The notes: generated by a model from the letters alone, not told the origin. Shown: positions 1 through 6,570, counted from the first letter of the stretch. The stretch: DNA of 12,039 bases from Nitrospira sp. (GCA_020216985.1 JAIWOH010000170.1:1-12039); one strand, 5' to 3'. Made by a program: numbers and translations.

Positions 1-710
1 ACTCGATGCAAGGGAAACTCTTCAAGAAATTCATCGACGAATCGATCAAGAGAAGCTGTTCGCCAAGCCCCTGAGTAACGAAATACGGTCCACAGATGCC
101 CGACATCAAGCACCAGGCCGCACGGAGCGGCCTGGGTAATGAGGCCGAAAAACGTCGGGATCGGCAGGGTACCAGCCACAAAATAGGTCAATGGAGGCAT
201 TTCAAGAAGCAGTAACGGAGAGCGGCCGTTCACGAAGCCGTCATACCGATCAAGCATGGTTTGCGCGGCCATTGCATTTTCGGCCACTACGGCCGCGCCG
301 GCGTCGGTATAAAGCGGCGGCAAATAGGTTCCATACGAATAGCCGGCGATAGATTTGGCGGCGCATTCGTGTGTCAGCCATGCACTGCCAAGCACGGACA
401 GATGGCGCGCAATCTCATCCATTTCTTTATGAAACATCGGATCTTCATGAACGCCTGGCTGTGTCAGCCACAGCCCTTCTCCGTGGTACGGAGTCAAGCT
501 CTCGCCCATCCGGTTCCTGACGGCGGCCAACGCCGCGGGAGTCGCGCGGAAGATCTCCATATAGTCAGGAAACACTTGACGTTGGCGCAAGGTTCCAAGC
601 AAGGTAAAAATGTCAGGGGAGTAGACGTCAAGGGAAAGGCCCAGCCCATGAAGCTGGACCTGCTCAAGACGACGGAGGAACGATCGCTCGACGAAGTCCG
701 AAGTCCTCAT
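1..710 (-). CDS. DUF692/MNIO-family TIM-barrel protein, 3' part missing at window edge
   Basis: An open frame of 236 codons runs leftward from ATG at 708-710 and off the window. An in-frame TAA lies just upstream (723-725), and AGGA sits 5 nt before the ATG, so the start is well supported. The pattern follows the DUF692 (UPF0276, multinuclear non-heme iron oxidative enzyme) family. It has an early GLGLSLD strand (residues 22-28), a YHGEGLWLT segment (75-83) where the family has a His-Gly-x-Gly-Leu-Ser motif, WLTHE (111-115) for the family SeH motif, LLLLEMPP (166-173) for the family LEN strand, and GLVLDVGHLW (198-207) for LLLDvnN. Candidate metal ligands are H76, H114, E170 and D202. Family members modify cysteine or other residues of ribosomal peptides, usually with a partner protein and a precursor peptide. 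Neither is visible here, so the substrate is unknown. Several usual Asn positions differ, so this is a divergent member. The family call is by eye. Confidence 0.75.
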   Translation of the reverse strand, partial: MRTSDFVERSFLRRLEQVQLHGLGLSLDVYSPDIFTLLGTLRQRQVFPDYMEIFRATPAALAAVRNRMGESLTPYHGEGLWLTQPGVHEDPMFHKEMDEIARHLSVLGSAWLTHECAAKSIAGYSYGTYLPPLYTDAGAAVVAENAMAAQTMLDRYDGFVNGRSPLLLLEMPPLTYFVAGTLPIPTFFGLITQAAPCGLVLDVGHLWTVFRYSGAWRTASLDRFVDEFLEEFPLHR

Positions 711-727
711 GTCATTCCTGTTTTAAC

Positions 728-739
728 GCACCAAGGTGC
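728..739 (-). repeat. Short perfect inverted repeat in the leader of the DUF692 gene
   Basis: The minus strand reads GCACC-TT-GGTGC, a perfect 5-bp inverted repeat. It lies about 18 bp before the DUF692-like start codon and close to the predicted transcription start of that gene. It could be a small operator or a leader hairpin. No regulator is identifiable, and an arm this short can arise by chance. Confidence 0.3.
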
Positions 740-743
740 CTAG

Positions 744-773
744 AGTGTACGCCTTGAAACCATTGAATCACAA
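744..773 (-). promoter_or_regulatory. Candidate sigma70 promoter for the DUF692 gene
   Basis: On the minus strand, TTGTGA (768-773, 4 of 6 to the -35 consensus) is followed after 18 bp by TACACT (744-749, 4 of 6 to the -10 consensus). Transcription would start near 737, giving a leader of about 27 nt before the ATG at 710. The site lies in the only intergenic stretch between the divergent DUF692 and CBS genes, where a promoter is needed. Confidence 0.35.
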
Positions 774-807
774 GCGTTTCACGGTATCATGGTGAGCAAG
801 GACCGTC

Positions 808-816
808 TGCTATACT
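808..816 (+). promoter_or_regulatory. Extended -10 promoter candidate for the CBS gene
   Basis: TGCTATACT is an extended -10 element: TGn followed by TATACT, 5 of 6 to consensus. No good -35 hexamer sits 16-18 bp upstream, as is common for extended -10 promoters. Transcription would begin near 823, about 20 nt before the ATG at 844. Confidence 0.4.
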
Positions 817-843
817 TGGCATGCCACAGGATCCGGAAGCCGG

Positions 844-1644
844 ATGGTCCGAAGCGGAAAAACCCGGCCGATCGATGCTGAAAAGGGAAAAGCGCCACCG
901 ATGGCCGCCAACTATAGGGACACAGTGGTCGCCCATATGATGACACCAGGCGTCGTTCAAATTCCCGGCGACGTTTCCGTCACGGAAGCGGCCTCGCTTA
1001 TGGAACGGGAACGGATGCCCTGTCTGCTCGTCAAGGACACGGAGGCGTCTTACGGCCTTATGACGCCCACGGATATCGTCAGAAAAGTAGTGGCCCAGGG
1101 CCTGGAACCGGATGATATCGAAGTAAGAACGATCATGACCCAACCGGTGCAATTCATTGAGTATGATCGTCTGGTCGACGAGGCCTCCACACTCATGATG
1201 TCCAGCGGCTCGCCTATCCTGATCGTCACGAAAGAGCAACTGCCGGTCGGCGTCCTCACCGTCAGAGACTTGATTCTCTCCCCTCAACGGCGGGCGGTGC
1301 AGATCCCGGCCGTTCTTCAAGTGTTGGAAGGAAGCGATCCGCCGCGCGAGTGCCAGGCCGTCATCGTGCAACTCAGTCACGTTGGCGCGCTGGTCCAGTC
1401 TCTCCTTTCCCTGCTGCCCGACACTCCCGTCCTCCTGAGTTTTTCCCTTCCCAATTTTGTCACACCATTGGCCATCCGAGGAACGATCGTGGCCCAGCCT
1501 GTTCAAACCGCACACAATGGCGACGCCGTCAGACCCTCACAGTCAACCACCGAAATTCAATTTTCCGGTCTTCCCCCGTCGGACCAATCCAAAATCAAGG
1601 CGTGGATGCTTCAGAACGCGACAACCGATCGCGATCTCCCGTAA
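844..1644 (+). CDS. Tandem CBS-domain protein with PilZ-like C-terminal region
   Basis: A 266-residue soluble protein. Two CBS motifs are clear. CBS1 (about 26-85) begins VAHMMTPGVVQI and ends GLMTPTDIVRKV. CBS2 (about 92-145) begins VRTIMTQPVQFI and ends GVLTVRDLI. Such pairs form a Bateman module that usually binds adenine nucleotides and acts as a regulatory domain. The C-terminal 100 residues have the strand pattern of a PilZ domain (DTPVLLSFSLPN near 193-204, and IQFSGLPPSDQSKIKAWM near 238-255, like the PilZ end 'F..l.....+.i..fi'). A clear RxxxR c-di-GMP-binding motif is not visible, so binding is doubtful. The ATG at 844 is the first start after an in-frame stop (793-795). ATG at 901 (MAANYRDT) is a possible alternative that trims only an unconserved N-terminus. 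Likely a signal-sensing regulator of unknown target. Confidence 0.8.
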   Translation: MVRSGKTRPIDAEKGKAPPMAANYRDTVVAHMMTPGVVQIPGDVSVTEAASLMERERMPCLLVKDTEASYGLMTPTDIVRKVVAQGLEPDDIEVRTIMTQPVQFIEYDRLVDEASTLMMSSGSPILIVTKEQLPVGVLTVRDLILSPQRRAVQIPAVLQVLEGSDPPRECQAVIVQLSHVGALVQSLLSLLPDTPVLLSFSLPNFVTPLAIRGTIVAQPVQTAHNGDAVRPSQSTTEIQFSGLPPSDQSKIKAWMLQNATTDRDLP

Positions 1645-1668
1645 TCGATCGTCCTCTTCGACTTCTTG

Positions 1669-1696
1669 ACGGATCTTTGACCGCCAAACGATCCGT
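1669..1696. repeat. Inverted repeat overlapping the LOG-gene promoter
   Basis: The left arm ACGGATCTTTG (1669-1679) pairs with the right arm CAAA-C-GATCCGT (1685-1696) around the loop ACCGC. This gives 11 base pairs with a single bulged C. It covers the -35 hexamer of the promoter at 1677-1705, so it could be an operator for a dimeric repressor. It lies 25 bp past the CBS stop codon and could instead be a weak transcript end, although no U-rich run follows. Confidence 0.45.
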
Positions 1697-1705
1697 TGAT
1701 ACAAT
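1677..1705 (+). promoter_or_regulatory. Sigma70 promoter of the LOG-family gene
   Basis: TTGACC (1677-1682, 5 of 6) and TACAAT (1700-1705, 5 of 6) are separated by exactly 17 bp, and the -10 carries the extended TGn motif (1697-1699). Transcription would start near 1712, giving a leader of about 25 nt before the ATG at 1737. This is the best promoter match found in the window and gives the LOG gene a transcript independent of the CBS gene. Confidence 0.65.
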
Positions 1706-1736
1706 TTCCCTGAACTTTTACGACAGAGACCATACC

Positions 1737-2792
1737 ATGACTATATCCCCGCGATCTCAGCAGGTTCGTGAGCGCCTCTCCCCCTCCAAAGAGGAAATCC
1801 TTCAACAAGTCGGTGCCTTGCTCGACAGGCCGGAGGACGATCTGCGCCTCACGCTCATGAAAGAACTATTGTGCAATCTCTTTAAGCTCCATGACGCAAA
1901 CCTCGATCTCCTCGACCTCAAAATCGTCAACCGAGCCGTCAAAGAGCTCCGCCATGCGTTTTGCGTGTTTCGAAGTTACCGCGACCGGAAAAAGATCAGC
2001 ATCTTCGGCTCGGCCAGAACACCGTCGGATGATCCCAATTATCAATTGGCCTCCCGCTTCGCACGAGCCGTTGTCCGAGCCGGGTTCATGGTCATCACCG
2101 GAGGAGCGGACGGGATCATGCGCGCCGCCCAGGAAGGGGCCGGGCGCGAGAATAGTTTCGGCGTCAATATCATGCTCCCCTTCGAGCAAGGCCCCAACAA
2201 CATCATCGCCGACGATCCGAAGCTGATCACGTTCAAGTATTTTTTTACCAGAAAATTGATGTTCCAAAAGGAAGCGGACGCCATCGCACTGTTTCCCGGC
2301 GGATTCGGCACCCACGACGAAGGTTTCGAGATCCTGACGCTGGCTCAAACCGGGAAAAGCGATCCGCAACCGATCGTCTGCCTTCAGACACCGGGCTGTA
2401 ATTATTGGAATGATTGGGAGGGGTTCATCAGAAAACAACTCTTGGAACGCCGGCTGATCAGCGAAGATGACCTGAGCCTGTTTGCGATCATGGATTCCGC
2501 CGATGCGGCCGTCGATCACATTCTCCGCTTCTATCGCCGGTATCACTCCATTCGGTTCGTCGGACGACAATTGTCGATGCGGCTGAACTCGCCCATTTCG
2601 CCCGAACAGCTCGAATCCGTTCGGGAACGGTTCGGCGATCTCTTGGCCGAGGGCCGATTTGAATTGCGAGGCCCCTTGGAGGAAGAGCTCGACGAGCCGG
2701 CGTTGCAGCACCTGCCTCGGCTGGTGTTCACATTCAACCGTCGAAGCGCGGGACGACTCCGTCAGCTGATCGATCATCTCAACTCACTTTGA
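1737..2792 (+). CDS. LOG-family (TIGR00730-type) nucleotide 5'-monophosphate phosphoribohydrolase
   Basis: A 351-residue cytosolic Rossmann-fold protein. Visible landmarks are ISIFGSAR (87-94, first strand and loop), VITGGADGIMRAA (119-131, matching the family GGGPGIM loop), the basic segment FFTRKLMF (169-176), and FPGGFGTHDE (186-195), the diagnostic PGGxGTxxE motif with its catalytic Glu. LOG and PpnN enzymes cleave the N-glycosidic bond of nucleoside 5'-monophosphates, releasing a free base and ribose 5-phosphate. Many were once labelled 'lysine decarboxylase'. At 351 residues it is longer than plain LOG (about 190), with an 86-residue N-terminal helical region and a C-terminal extension of about 90 residues. 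That makes it more like the PpnN/YgdH type, although shorter than E. coli PpnN. ATG 1737 is preferred because the frame upstream overlaps the CBS gene and a strong promoter ends just before it. The true substrate cannot be read from the sequence. Confidence 0.88.
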   Translation: MTISPRSQQVRERLSPSKEEILQQVGALLDRPEDDLRLTLMKELLCNLFKLHDANLDLLDLKIVNRAVKELRHAFCVFRSYRDRKKISIFGSARTPSDDPNYQLASRFARAVVRAGFMVITGGADGIMRAAQEGAGRENSFGVNIMLPFEQGPNNIIADDPKLITFKYFFTRKLMFQKEADAIALFPGGFGTHDEGFEILTLAQTGKSDPQPIVCLQTPGCNYWNDWEGFIRKQLLERRLISEDDLSLFAIMDSADAAVDHILRFYRRYHSIRFVGRQLSMRLNSPISPEQLESVRERFGDLLAEGRFELRGPLEEELDEPALQHLPRLVFTFNRRSAGRLRQLIDHLNSL

Positions 2793-2856
2793 GCACCGCT
2801 TACACGATTTGGCGAGCGTTCTCGCAACGCGGCGGACGGTCTATTCAACCCCCATC

Positions 2857-2876
2857 GGTCTTCCGGCGGACCTTTT
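2857..2876 (+). terminator. Weak terminator-like hairpin after the LOG gene
   Basis: GGTC (2857-2860) pairs with GACC (2869-2872), followed at once by TTTT and, after CG, TTT. The stem is only 4 bp, with an imperfectly paired interior (TTCCGGCG). It lies 65 bp past the LOG stop and before the DHH start. It may end some LOG transcripts, but the stem is too short for a firm call. Confidence 0.2.
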
Positions 2877-2893
2877 CGTTTGCCGACGCCCCA

Positions 2894-2902
2894 TGTTATC
2901 TT
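2894..2902 (+). promoter_or_regulatory. Extended -10 element candidate before the DHH gene
   Basis: TGTTATCTT has TGn followed by TATCTT (4 of 6 to the -10 consensus). No -35 is convincing. Transcription would start near 2909, leaving a leader of only about 9 nt before ATG 2918. No good Shine-Dalgarno precedes that ATG, so a nearly leaderless message is possible. Confidence 0.25.
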
Positions 2903-2917
2903 TTGTAAAGATTCCCC

Positions 2918-3790
2918 ATGGCTGATTCGCCCCCTATACAAAAGTTCCGAAACCCGCCGGACGTTGTGCTGTATCATGCCGACTGCTCGGACGGGTTCGG
3001 AGCGGCTTGGGCTATTTGGAAGAGATATCCTGGCGCCCGCTTTCTCGCGGTCAAGCACGGCGTTCCTCCGCCGCCCGATCTCAAAGACCATCGGGTCGTC
3101 ATCGTCGATTTCAGTTACGCGCCCTCGGTTCTTGACGCCATGGCGAGCGAAACGAAAGAATTGCTCATCCTGGATCACCATATTACGGCGGAGAAGGCCT
3201 TGAAGGGGCGTCCATACGCGTATTTTGATCAGACGAAGTCCGGCGCCGTGTTGGCCTGGGAATGGACCCATGGCACGTCTCCGCCATGGCTGCTTCGATA
3301 CATCGAAGACAAGGATTTATGGCGATGGGCTTTACCGGCAAGCCGAGAAATTAACGCGGCGATTGCGTCATATCCGTTCGATTTTCAGACGTGGGACCGC
3401 TTTTCCCAAACGACCCTCGAACAAGAAGGCCGTGCGATTCTTCGCTACGAGCAGGAATTGGTCGGCAAATTGACGGCCCACGTCGTGATGGTGGAGTTTC
3501 AAGGAGACATCGTGCCGTCGGTTCACAGCGCGATTTTGACGAGTCAAATCGGCGAACGGCTTTCTTCTGACCACCCGTTTTGCCTCATCTGGCACGACCG
3601 TGATGGGCGGCGCTATTTCAGTCTGCGATCCCGCGCCGGGGGCAGAGACGTCGGGGCGATCGCCGCCTCGTTCGGAGGAGGCGGACATACCCATGCCGCG
3701 GGATTTTCCGTCCCGCTCGAATCCGATGGAACCCTCCCCCCCGATCCGCTGCTGCCGCGCCTTGCCGCGACGCAATCCCGTTCTCGCTGA
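2918..3790 (+). CDS. DHH/DHHA1-family phosphoesterase (COG2404-like)
   Basis: A 290-residue cytosolic hydrolase. All DHH-family landmarks are present in order: YHADCSDGFGAAW (19-31, motif I metal-binding Asp residues), VIVDFSY (61-67, motif II Asp), LILDHH (83-88, the name-giving DHH), IEDKDLWRW (129-137, motif IV Asp region), and a C-terminal DHHA1 domain ending GGGGHTHAAGF (253-263), the substrate-binding glycine-rich loop. The domain order and length fit the group annotated as NrnB-like oligoribonuclease or cyclic-nucleotide phosphodiesterase of the DHH superfamily. These are Mn-dependent enzymes that cleave phosphodiester or phosphoanhydride bonds. Whether the substrate is nanoRNA, pAp or a cyclic dinucleotide cannot be settled by reading. 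The rhomboid gene starts 12 bp downstream, so the two probably form a transcription unit. No residue expected to bind metal appears to be missing. Confidence 0.88.
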   Translation: MADSPPIQKFRNPPDVVLYHADCSDGFGAAWAIWKRYPGARFLAVKHGVPPPPDLKDHRVVIVDFSYAPSVLDAMASETKELLILDHHITAEKALKGRPYAYFDQTKSGAVLAWEWTHGTSPPWLLRYIEDKDLWRWALPASREINAAIASYPFDFQTWDRFSQTTLEQEGRAILRYEQELVGKLTAHVVMVEFQGDIVPSVHSAILTSQIGERLSSDHPFCLIWHDRDGRRYFSLRSRAGGRDVGAIAASFGGGGHTHAAGFSVPLESDGTLPPDPLLPRLAATQSRSR

Positions 3791-3803
3791 GCGAGGGGCG
3801 CCG
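3783..3803 (+). promoter_or_regulatory. Stop-codon hairpin touching the rhomboid ribosome-binding site
   Basis: CTCGC (3783-3787) and GCGAG (3791-3795) form a perfect 5-bp stem whose loop is exactly the TGA stop codon of the DHH gene. The right arm runs into GAGGGG (3793-3798), the Shine-Dalgarno for the GTG start at 3803. A ribosome finishing the DHH gene would open this hairpin, so the arrangement suggests translational coupling of the two genes. Confidence 0.4.
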
Positions 3804-4513
3804 TGATCCCTCTTCATGACGACAATCCCACCGAACGGACTCCTTTCATCACCGTTTTATTGATCTTCATGTGCGTTGCGATTTTTCTGTATCAGGAATC
3901 GCTGCCGGGCCGAGCCGGAGAACTGTTTGTGTTTCAATACGGCGCAATTCCCGCCGTGATCTTCGGGAATGCCACGTTCCCTGATGACTTTTCCGCGGCC
4001 GTGCCGGCAAGTCTGACGTTGGTCACCAGCATGTTTCTCCATGGGGGATGGATGCATCTGTTGGGCAACATGCTGTATCTCTGGATCTTCGGAAACAACA
4101 TCGAGGATGCCATGGGACATGTAAAGTACATCGTCTTTTACGTATTGTCCGGCATACTCGCGGCGCTGAGCCACGCCTTTATCGATCCTGCCTCCACAAT
4201 TCCCATGGTAGGAGCAAGCGGAGCCATTTCTGCTGTGCTGGGAGCCTATCTGCTGTTGTACCCCCGCGCCCACGTGCTGGTCTGGCTGATGGGATTGGGC
4301 ATCGCTCGAGTCCCGGCCGGTATTGTATTAGGCATGTGGTTCGTCACCCAATTGGTGAGCGGCGGCATGAGTGTCGGAGCCTCAGGCGGCGGGGTCGCCT
4401 TTTTTGCCCATATCGGCGGATTCGTCGCGGGTATGGCACTGGTCGGCCTTTTTAAACGGCCCGATGTCCCCTTCTTTTCACCGAGCCGTCCCTACGACAG
4501 ATGGGATCGATGA
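3803..4513 (+). CDS. Rhomboid-family intramembrane serine protease
   Basis: A 236-residue polytopic inner-membrane protein that cleaves transmembrane substrates within the bilayer. The N-terminal IPLHDDNPTERTP is typical of one bacterial rhomboid group and fixes the GTG start at 3803, which is preceded by GAGGGG at 4 nt spacing. The loop and helix motif HGGWMHLLGN (80-89, HxxxxHxxxN) is present. The nucleophile is Ser139 in GASGA (137-141) and the base is His203 in FAHIGGFVAG (201-210). About six hydrophobic helices are seen, and the C-terminal tail is cytosolic-looking with many Pro and Arg. It follows the DHH gene by 12 bp and probably shares its transcript. The 3' end overlaps purK on the other strand by 22 bp. 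The substrate is unknown. Confidence 0.92.
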   Translation: MIPLHDDNPTERTPFITVLLIFMCVAIFLYQESLPGRAGELFVFQYGAIPAVIFGNATFPDDFSAAVPASLTLVTSMFLHGGWMHLLGNMLYLWIFGNNIEDAMGHVKYIVFYVLSGILAALSHAFIDPASTIPMVGASGAISAVLGAYLLLYPRAHVLVWLMGLGIARVPAGIVLGMWFVTQLVSGGMSVGASGGGVAFFAHIGGFVAGMALVGLFKRPDVPFFSPSRPYDRWDR

Positions 4514-5685
4514 AGCAACCGTTCTTCCGACTGCTCCAGTAGGTGCATGAGCCGAGCGGCTCGCTCGACGGTTTCTTCGGCGCGTTCGGCAAGAAAGGTG
4601 ACGTGTCCCATCTTCCTCCCAGGACGCGCAACCCGTTTCCCGTACAGGTGCAGCACCGCTCCAGGAATGGAGATCAACTCCCGGTACTGCCTCCCCGTTG
4701 TCACAGTTTGCGCCTCGGCGCCAAGCAGATTGACCATTGCGGCGGGACTGAGCAAACGGATTTCTCCCGACGGCAGCCCACAAAGAGCACGAACTTGCTG
4801 TTCAAACTGCGAGACGGTACAAGCATCCAGAGTGTAGTGACCTGAGTTATGGGGGCGCGGAGCGATTTCATTAATAAGAAATCCGTTCGCCGTTTGAAAA
4901 AATTCGACGCAAAAGACGCCGATCCCGTTCAACTTCTCAACTGCTTGCCGAGCAAGGAACGCGACGGTCCGTTCGCTATCGGGCTGGAGGGAGGAGGGAA
5001 CGCGCGTCAGACGCAGGATGCCGCCTTCGTGTAGATTGTGCGCTGCGGGGTATGTGTGACATTCGCCGTCGTGCCCCCGAACAACGAGGACCGACACCTC
5101 TCGCTCAAATGTCACCAACTGTTCGAGAATCCACTTGGAGCAAGAGAGTTCCGTTTGTTGCAGCTCATGGGCAACCTTCTCGATTTCGGCCGGCTGACGG
5201 ATGGTCCACTGCCCTTTTCCATCATAGCCGGACCTCACGGTCTTGCACACAGCCGGCAGACCGATCTGTTTCACGGCTTCGGCCAGTTGTGCCGGTGAAT
5301 TCAGGGCGACAAAAGCCGGAACAGGCAGAGAGACGGCCGAGAGGAACTGTTTTTGCGTGATTCGGTCTTGAATGGTGCGAAGGACTATCGATGACGGCCT
5401 GACCGGATGACTTTGCTCGAACCGCTCACACAGTTCGGCCGGGATATTTTCCCACTCGAACGTTACCGCGTGGACAAAGCGGGAAAAGGCCTCGAAACTC
5501 TGAGGATTCGAGAACGAGGAAACGAACGATCGATCCGCGACGGCATGAGCGGGTGCGTCGGGATCGGGATCCCACACGGCCACGCGATAACCCATTCGCC
5601 TTGCCGCCCCGGCGAACATCGCTCCCAACTGCCCGCCGCCTAATACGCCGAGAACCGAGCCTGGTTCGAGAATCGACTGCATCAT
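4492..5685 (-). CDS. purK: N5-carboxyaminoimidazole ribonucleotide synthase PurK
   Basis: A 397-residue ATP-grasp enzyme of de novo purine synthesis. It converts aminoimidazole ribonucleotide, ATP and bicarbonate to N5-carboxyaminoimidazole ribonucleotide, the substrate of PurE encoded just upstream. The N-terminal GVLGGGQLGAM (13-23) is the hallmark pre-ATP-grasp loop. VTFEWENIP (74-82), KTVRSGYDGKGQW (148-160, the ATP-grasp glycine-rich loop), EREVSVLVVR (194-203), FCVEFF (258-263) and NEIAPRPHNSGHYT (272-285, catalytic and metal-binding segment) all follow PurK. Tandem ATGs at 5685 and 5682 both fit. The start lies 10 bp after the purE stop, so the genes are co-transcribed. The open frame continues upstream to 5958, but that part overlaps purE and is not PurK-like. 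No good Shine-Dalgarno is visible, so translation may depend on coupling to purE. Confidence 0.95.
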   Translation of the reverse strand: MMQSILEPGSVLGVLGGGQLGAMFAGAARRMGYRVAVWDPDPDAPAHAVADRSFVSSFSNPQSFEAFSRFVHAVTFEWENIPAELCERFEQSHPVRPSSIVLRTIQDRITQKQFLSAVSLPVPAFVALNSPAQLAEAVKQIGLPAVCKTVRSGYDGKGQWTIRQPAEIEKVAHELQQTELSCSKWILEQLVTFEREVSVLVVRGHDGECHTYPAAHNLHEGGILRLTRVPSSLQPDSERTVAFLARQAVEKLNGIGVFCVEFFQTANGFLINEIAPRPHNSGHYTLDACTVSQFEQQVRALCGLPSGEIRLLSPAAMVNLLGAEAQTVTTGRQYRELISIPGAVLHLYGKRVARPGRKMGHVTFLAERAEETVERAARLMHLLEQSEERLLHRSHLS

Positions 5686-5695
5686 GCCGGAACGA

Positions 5696-6265
5696 TCATT
5701 CGGGGTGTGGCGGAAGTGAATGCCTTGCTCCACCAGCCTCCGGAGAATTGAGCACAGTCTCGGTCTGCTGGCGCCGATACTGCTTGACGCGCTTGGCAAT
5801 ATCCGGATATCGCCCGGCAAGAATCTGTGCCGCAAGCAATCCCGCGTTTTCGCCCCCTCCAATCGCCACCGTCGCGACCGGAATTCCCTTGGGCATTTGA
5901 ACAATGGACAACAAGGAATCAAGACCCCGCAGATGCTCAGTTGGAATAGGGACGCCAATGACGGGAAGATGGGTTTTGGCAGCGAGCATCCCTGGAAGAT
6001 GGGCAGCGCCCCCGGCTCCGGCGACGATCACTTCGATTCCTCGCTGCGCGGCGGTCGAAGCATATTCGAACAGTCTATCCGGAGTCCGATGCGCCGAGAC
6101 GACCAGCATTTCATAAGGGATATTCAATTCAGCCAAGATGGCACCGGCTTTTTCCAGAATGGGGAAGTCTGATTTACTCCCCCCCAGAACTCCTACCATC
6201 ACCCCCTGGGTACTCACCGAGGCATCATGTGATGGAGATGAAGCTGATCGACTGGGTTCTTCCAT
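5696..6265 (-). CDS. purE: N5-carboxyaminoimidazole ribonucleotide mutase PurE (class I)
   Basis: This protein shifts the carboxyl group of N5-CAIR to C4, giving CAIR, in the step after PurK. Conserved segments are [10 protein letters not shown] (the GSxSD phosphate loop), VVSAHRTPD with the catalytic His, [11 protein letters not shown], and the segment [18 protein letters not shown]. Adjacent purK supports the two-step bacterial class I route. The start is uncertain. The conserved core begins near 6202. Candidates are ATG 6265 (used here; 189 residues with AGG just upstream), ATG 6199 (167 residues, the usual family length, with AGG 5 nt upstream), and TTG 6361 or GTG 6352, which would add an unconserved Ser/Glu-rich extension. 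The C-terminal tail of about 25 residues beyond the core is polar and variable. Confidence 0.93.
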   Translation of the reverse strand: MEEPSRSASSPSHDASVSTQGVMVGVLGGSKSDFPILEKAGAILAELNIPYEMLVVSAHRTPDRLFEYASTAAQRGIEVIVAGAGGAAHLPGMLAAKTHLPVIGVPIPTEHLRGLDSLLSIVQMPKGIPVATVAIGGGENAGLLAAQILAGRYPDIAKRVKQYRRQQTETVLNSPEAGGARHSLPPHPE

Positions 6266-6520
6266 AGCCTGTTGGCTCTCTTTGCGCTCGGACTGGATTT
6301 TTATATCAGGCGGAAGGGCTTCTTCATGGTGATCCAACGTCGGCAGGCTCACCTTAGCCAACCTTCGCCCGGAGGATCAAGTCCCTTCAAAGGATGTATG
6401 ACTCATTTCTCTCGACAGAAGAATAGTATGGCCAGGAAGAACTTGGAGAGATCGGGCAGAAGCAACGTTCCCAACCGAACCACCGTCTGACAACCACACG
6501 AACTTTCTTCCAAGGACACG
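6266..6520. other. Intergenic stretch between purE and the export-operon terminator
   Basis: This stretch must hold the purE promoter and leader, or the start of purE if TTG 6361 or GTG 6352 is used. No hexamer pair with good match and spacing was found on the minus strand; TACTAT or TATTCT near 6420-6430 are weak -10 candidates without a -35. A 72-codon plus-strand frame (6272-6490, TTG start) shows no recognisable domain and is taken as chance. No riboswitch or repeat was recognised. Confidence 0.4.
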
Positions 6521-6550
6521 AAAAAGAAGGGGAGGGGGAACCCCCTCCCC
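6521..6550 (-). terminator. Strong intrinsic terminator of the export operon
   Basis: On the minus strand, GGGGAGGGGG pairs perfectly with CCCCCTCCCC over 10 bp around a TT loop, then comes TTCTTTTT. The hairpin (6529-6550) sits 20 bp after the HlyD-type gene's stop codon. Reading right to left it is a textbook Rho-independent terminator. No U-run follows on the plus strand, so it is one-directional. It separates the export operon from purE-purK. Confidence 0.9.
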
Positions 6551-6570
6551 TCCCCAACTCTCACAAAGTC

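Noticed and set aside
261..743. 160-codon plus-strand frame
   Set aside because: It lies antisense to the DUF692-like gene, has no domain pattern, and the minus-strand frame carries clear family motifs.
787..1515. 242-codon minus-strand frame antisense to the CBS gene
   Set aside because: Composition rich in His, Arg, Asp and Gly typical of a shadow frame; the plus strand has two clean CBS motifs.
1350..1736. N-terminal extension of the LOG-family gene
   Set aside because: It overlaps the CBS gene out of frame, and a strong promoter lies at 1677-1705, inside the supposed extension and just before ATG 1737.
1866..2777. 303-codon minus-strand frame
   Set aside because: Antisense shadow of the LOG-family gene, which carries PGGxGTxxE.
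5686..5958. Upstream extension of purK
   Set aside because: It overlaps purE on the same strand in another frame, and PurK homology begins at the tandem ATGs at 5682-5685.
6529..6556. G-quadruplex on the minus strand (three G runs)
   Set aside because: Only three unpaired-capable G runs are present, and the perfect hairpin plus U-run explains the sequence as a terminator.
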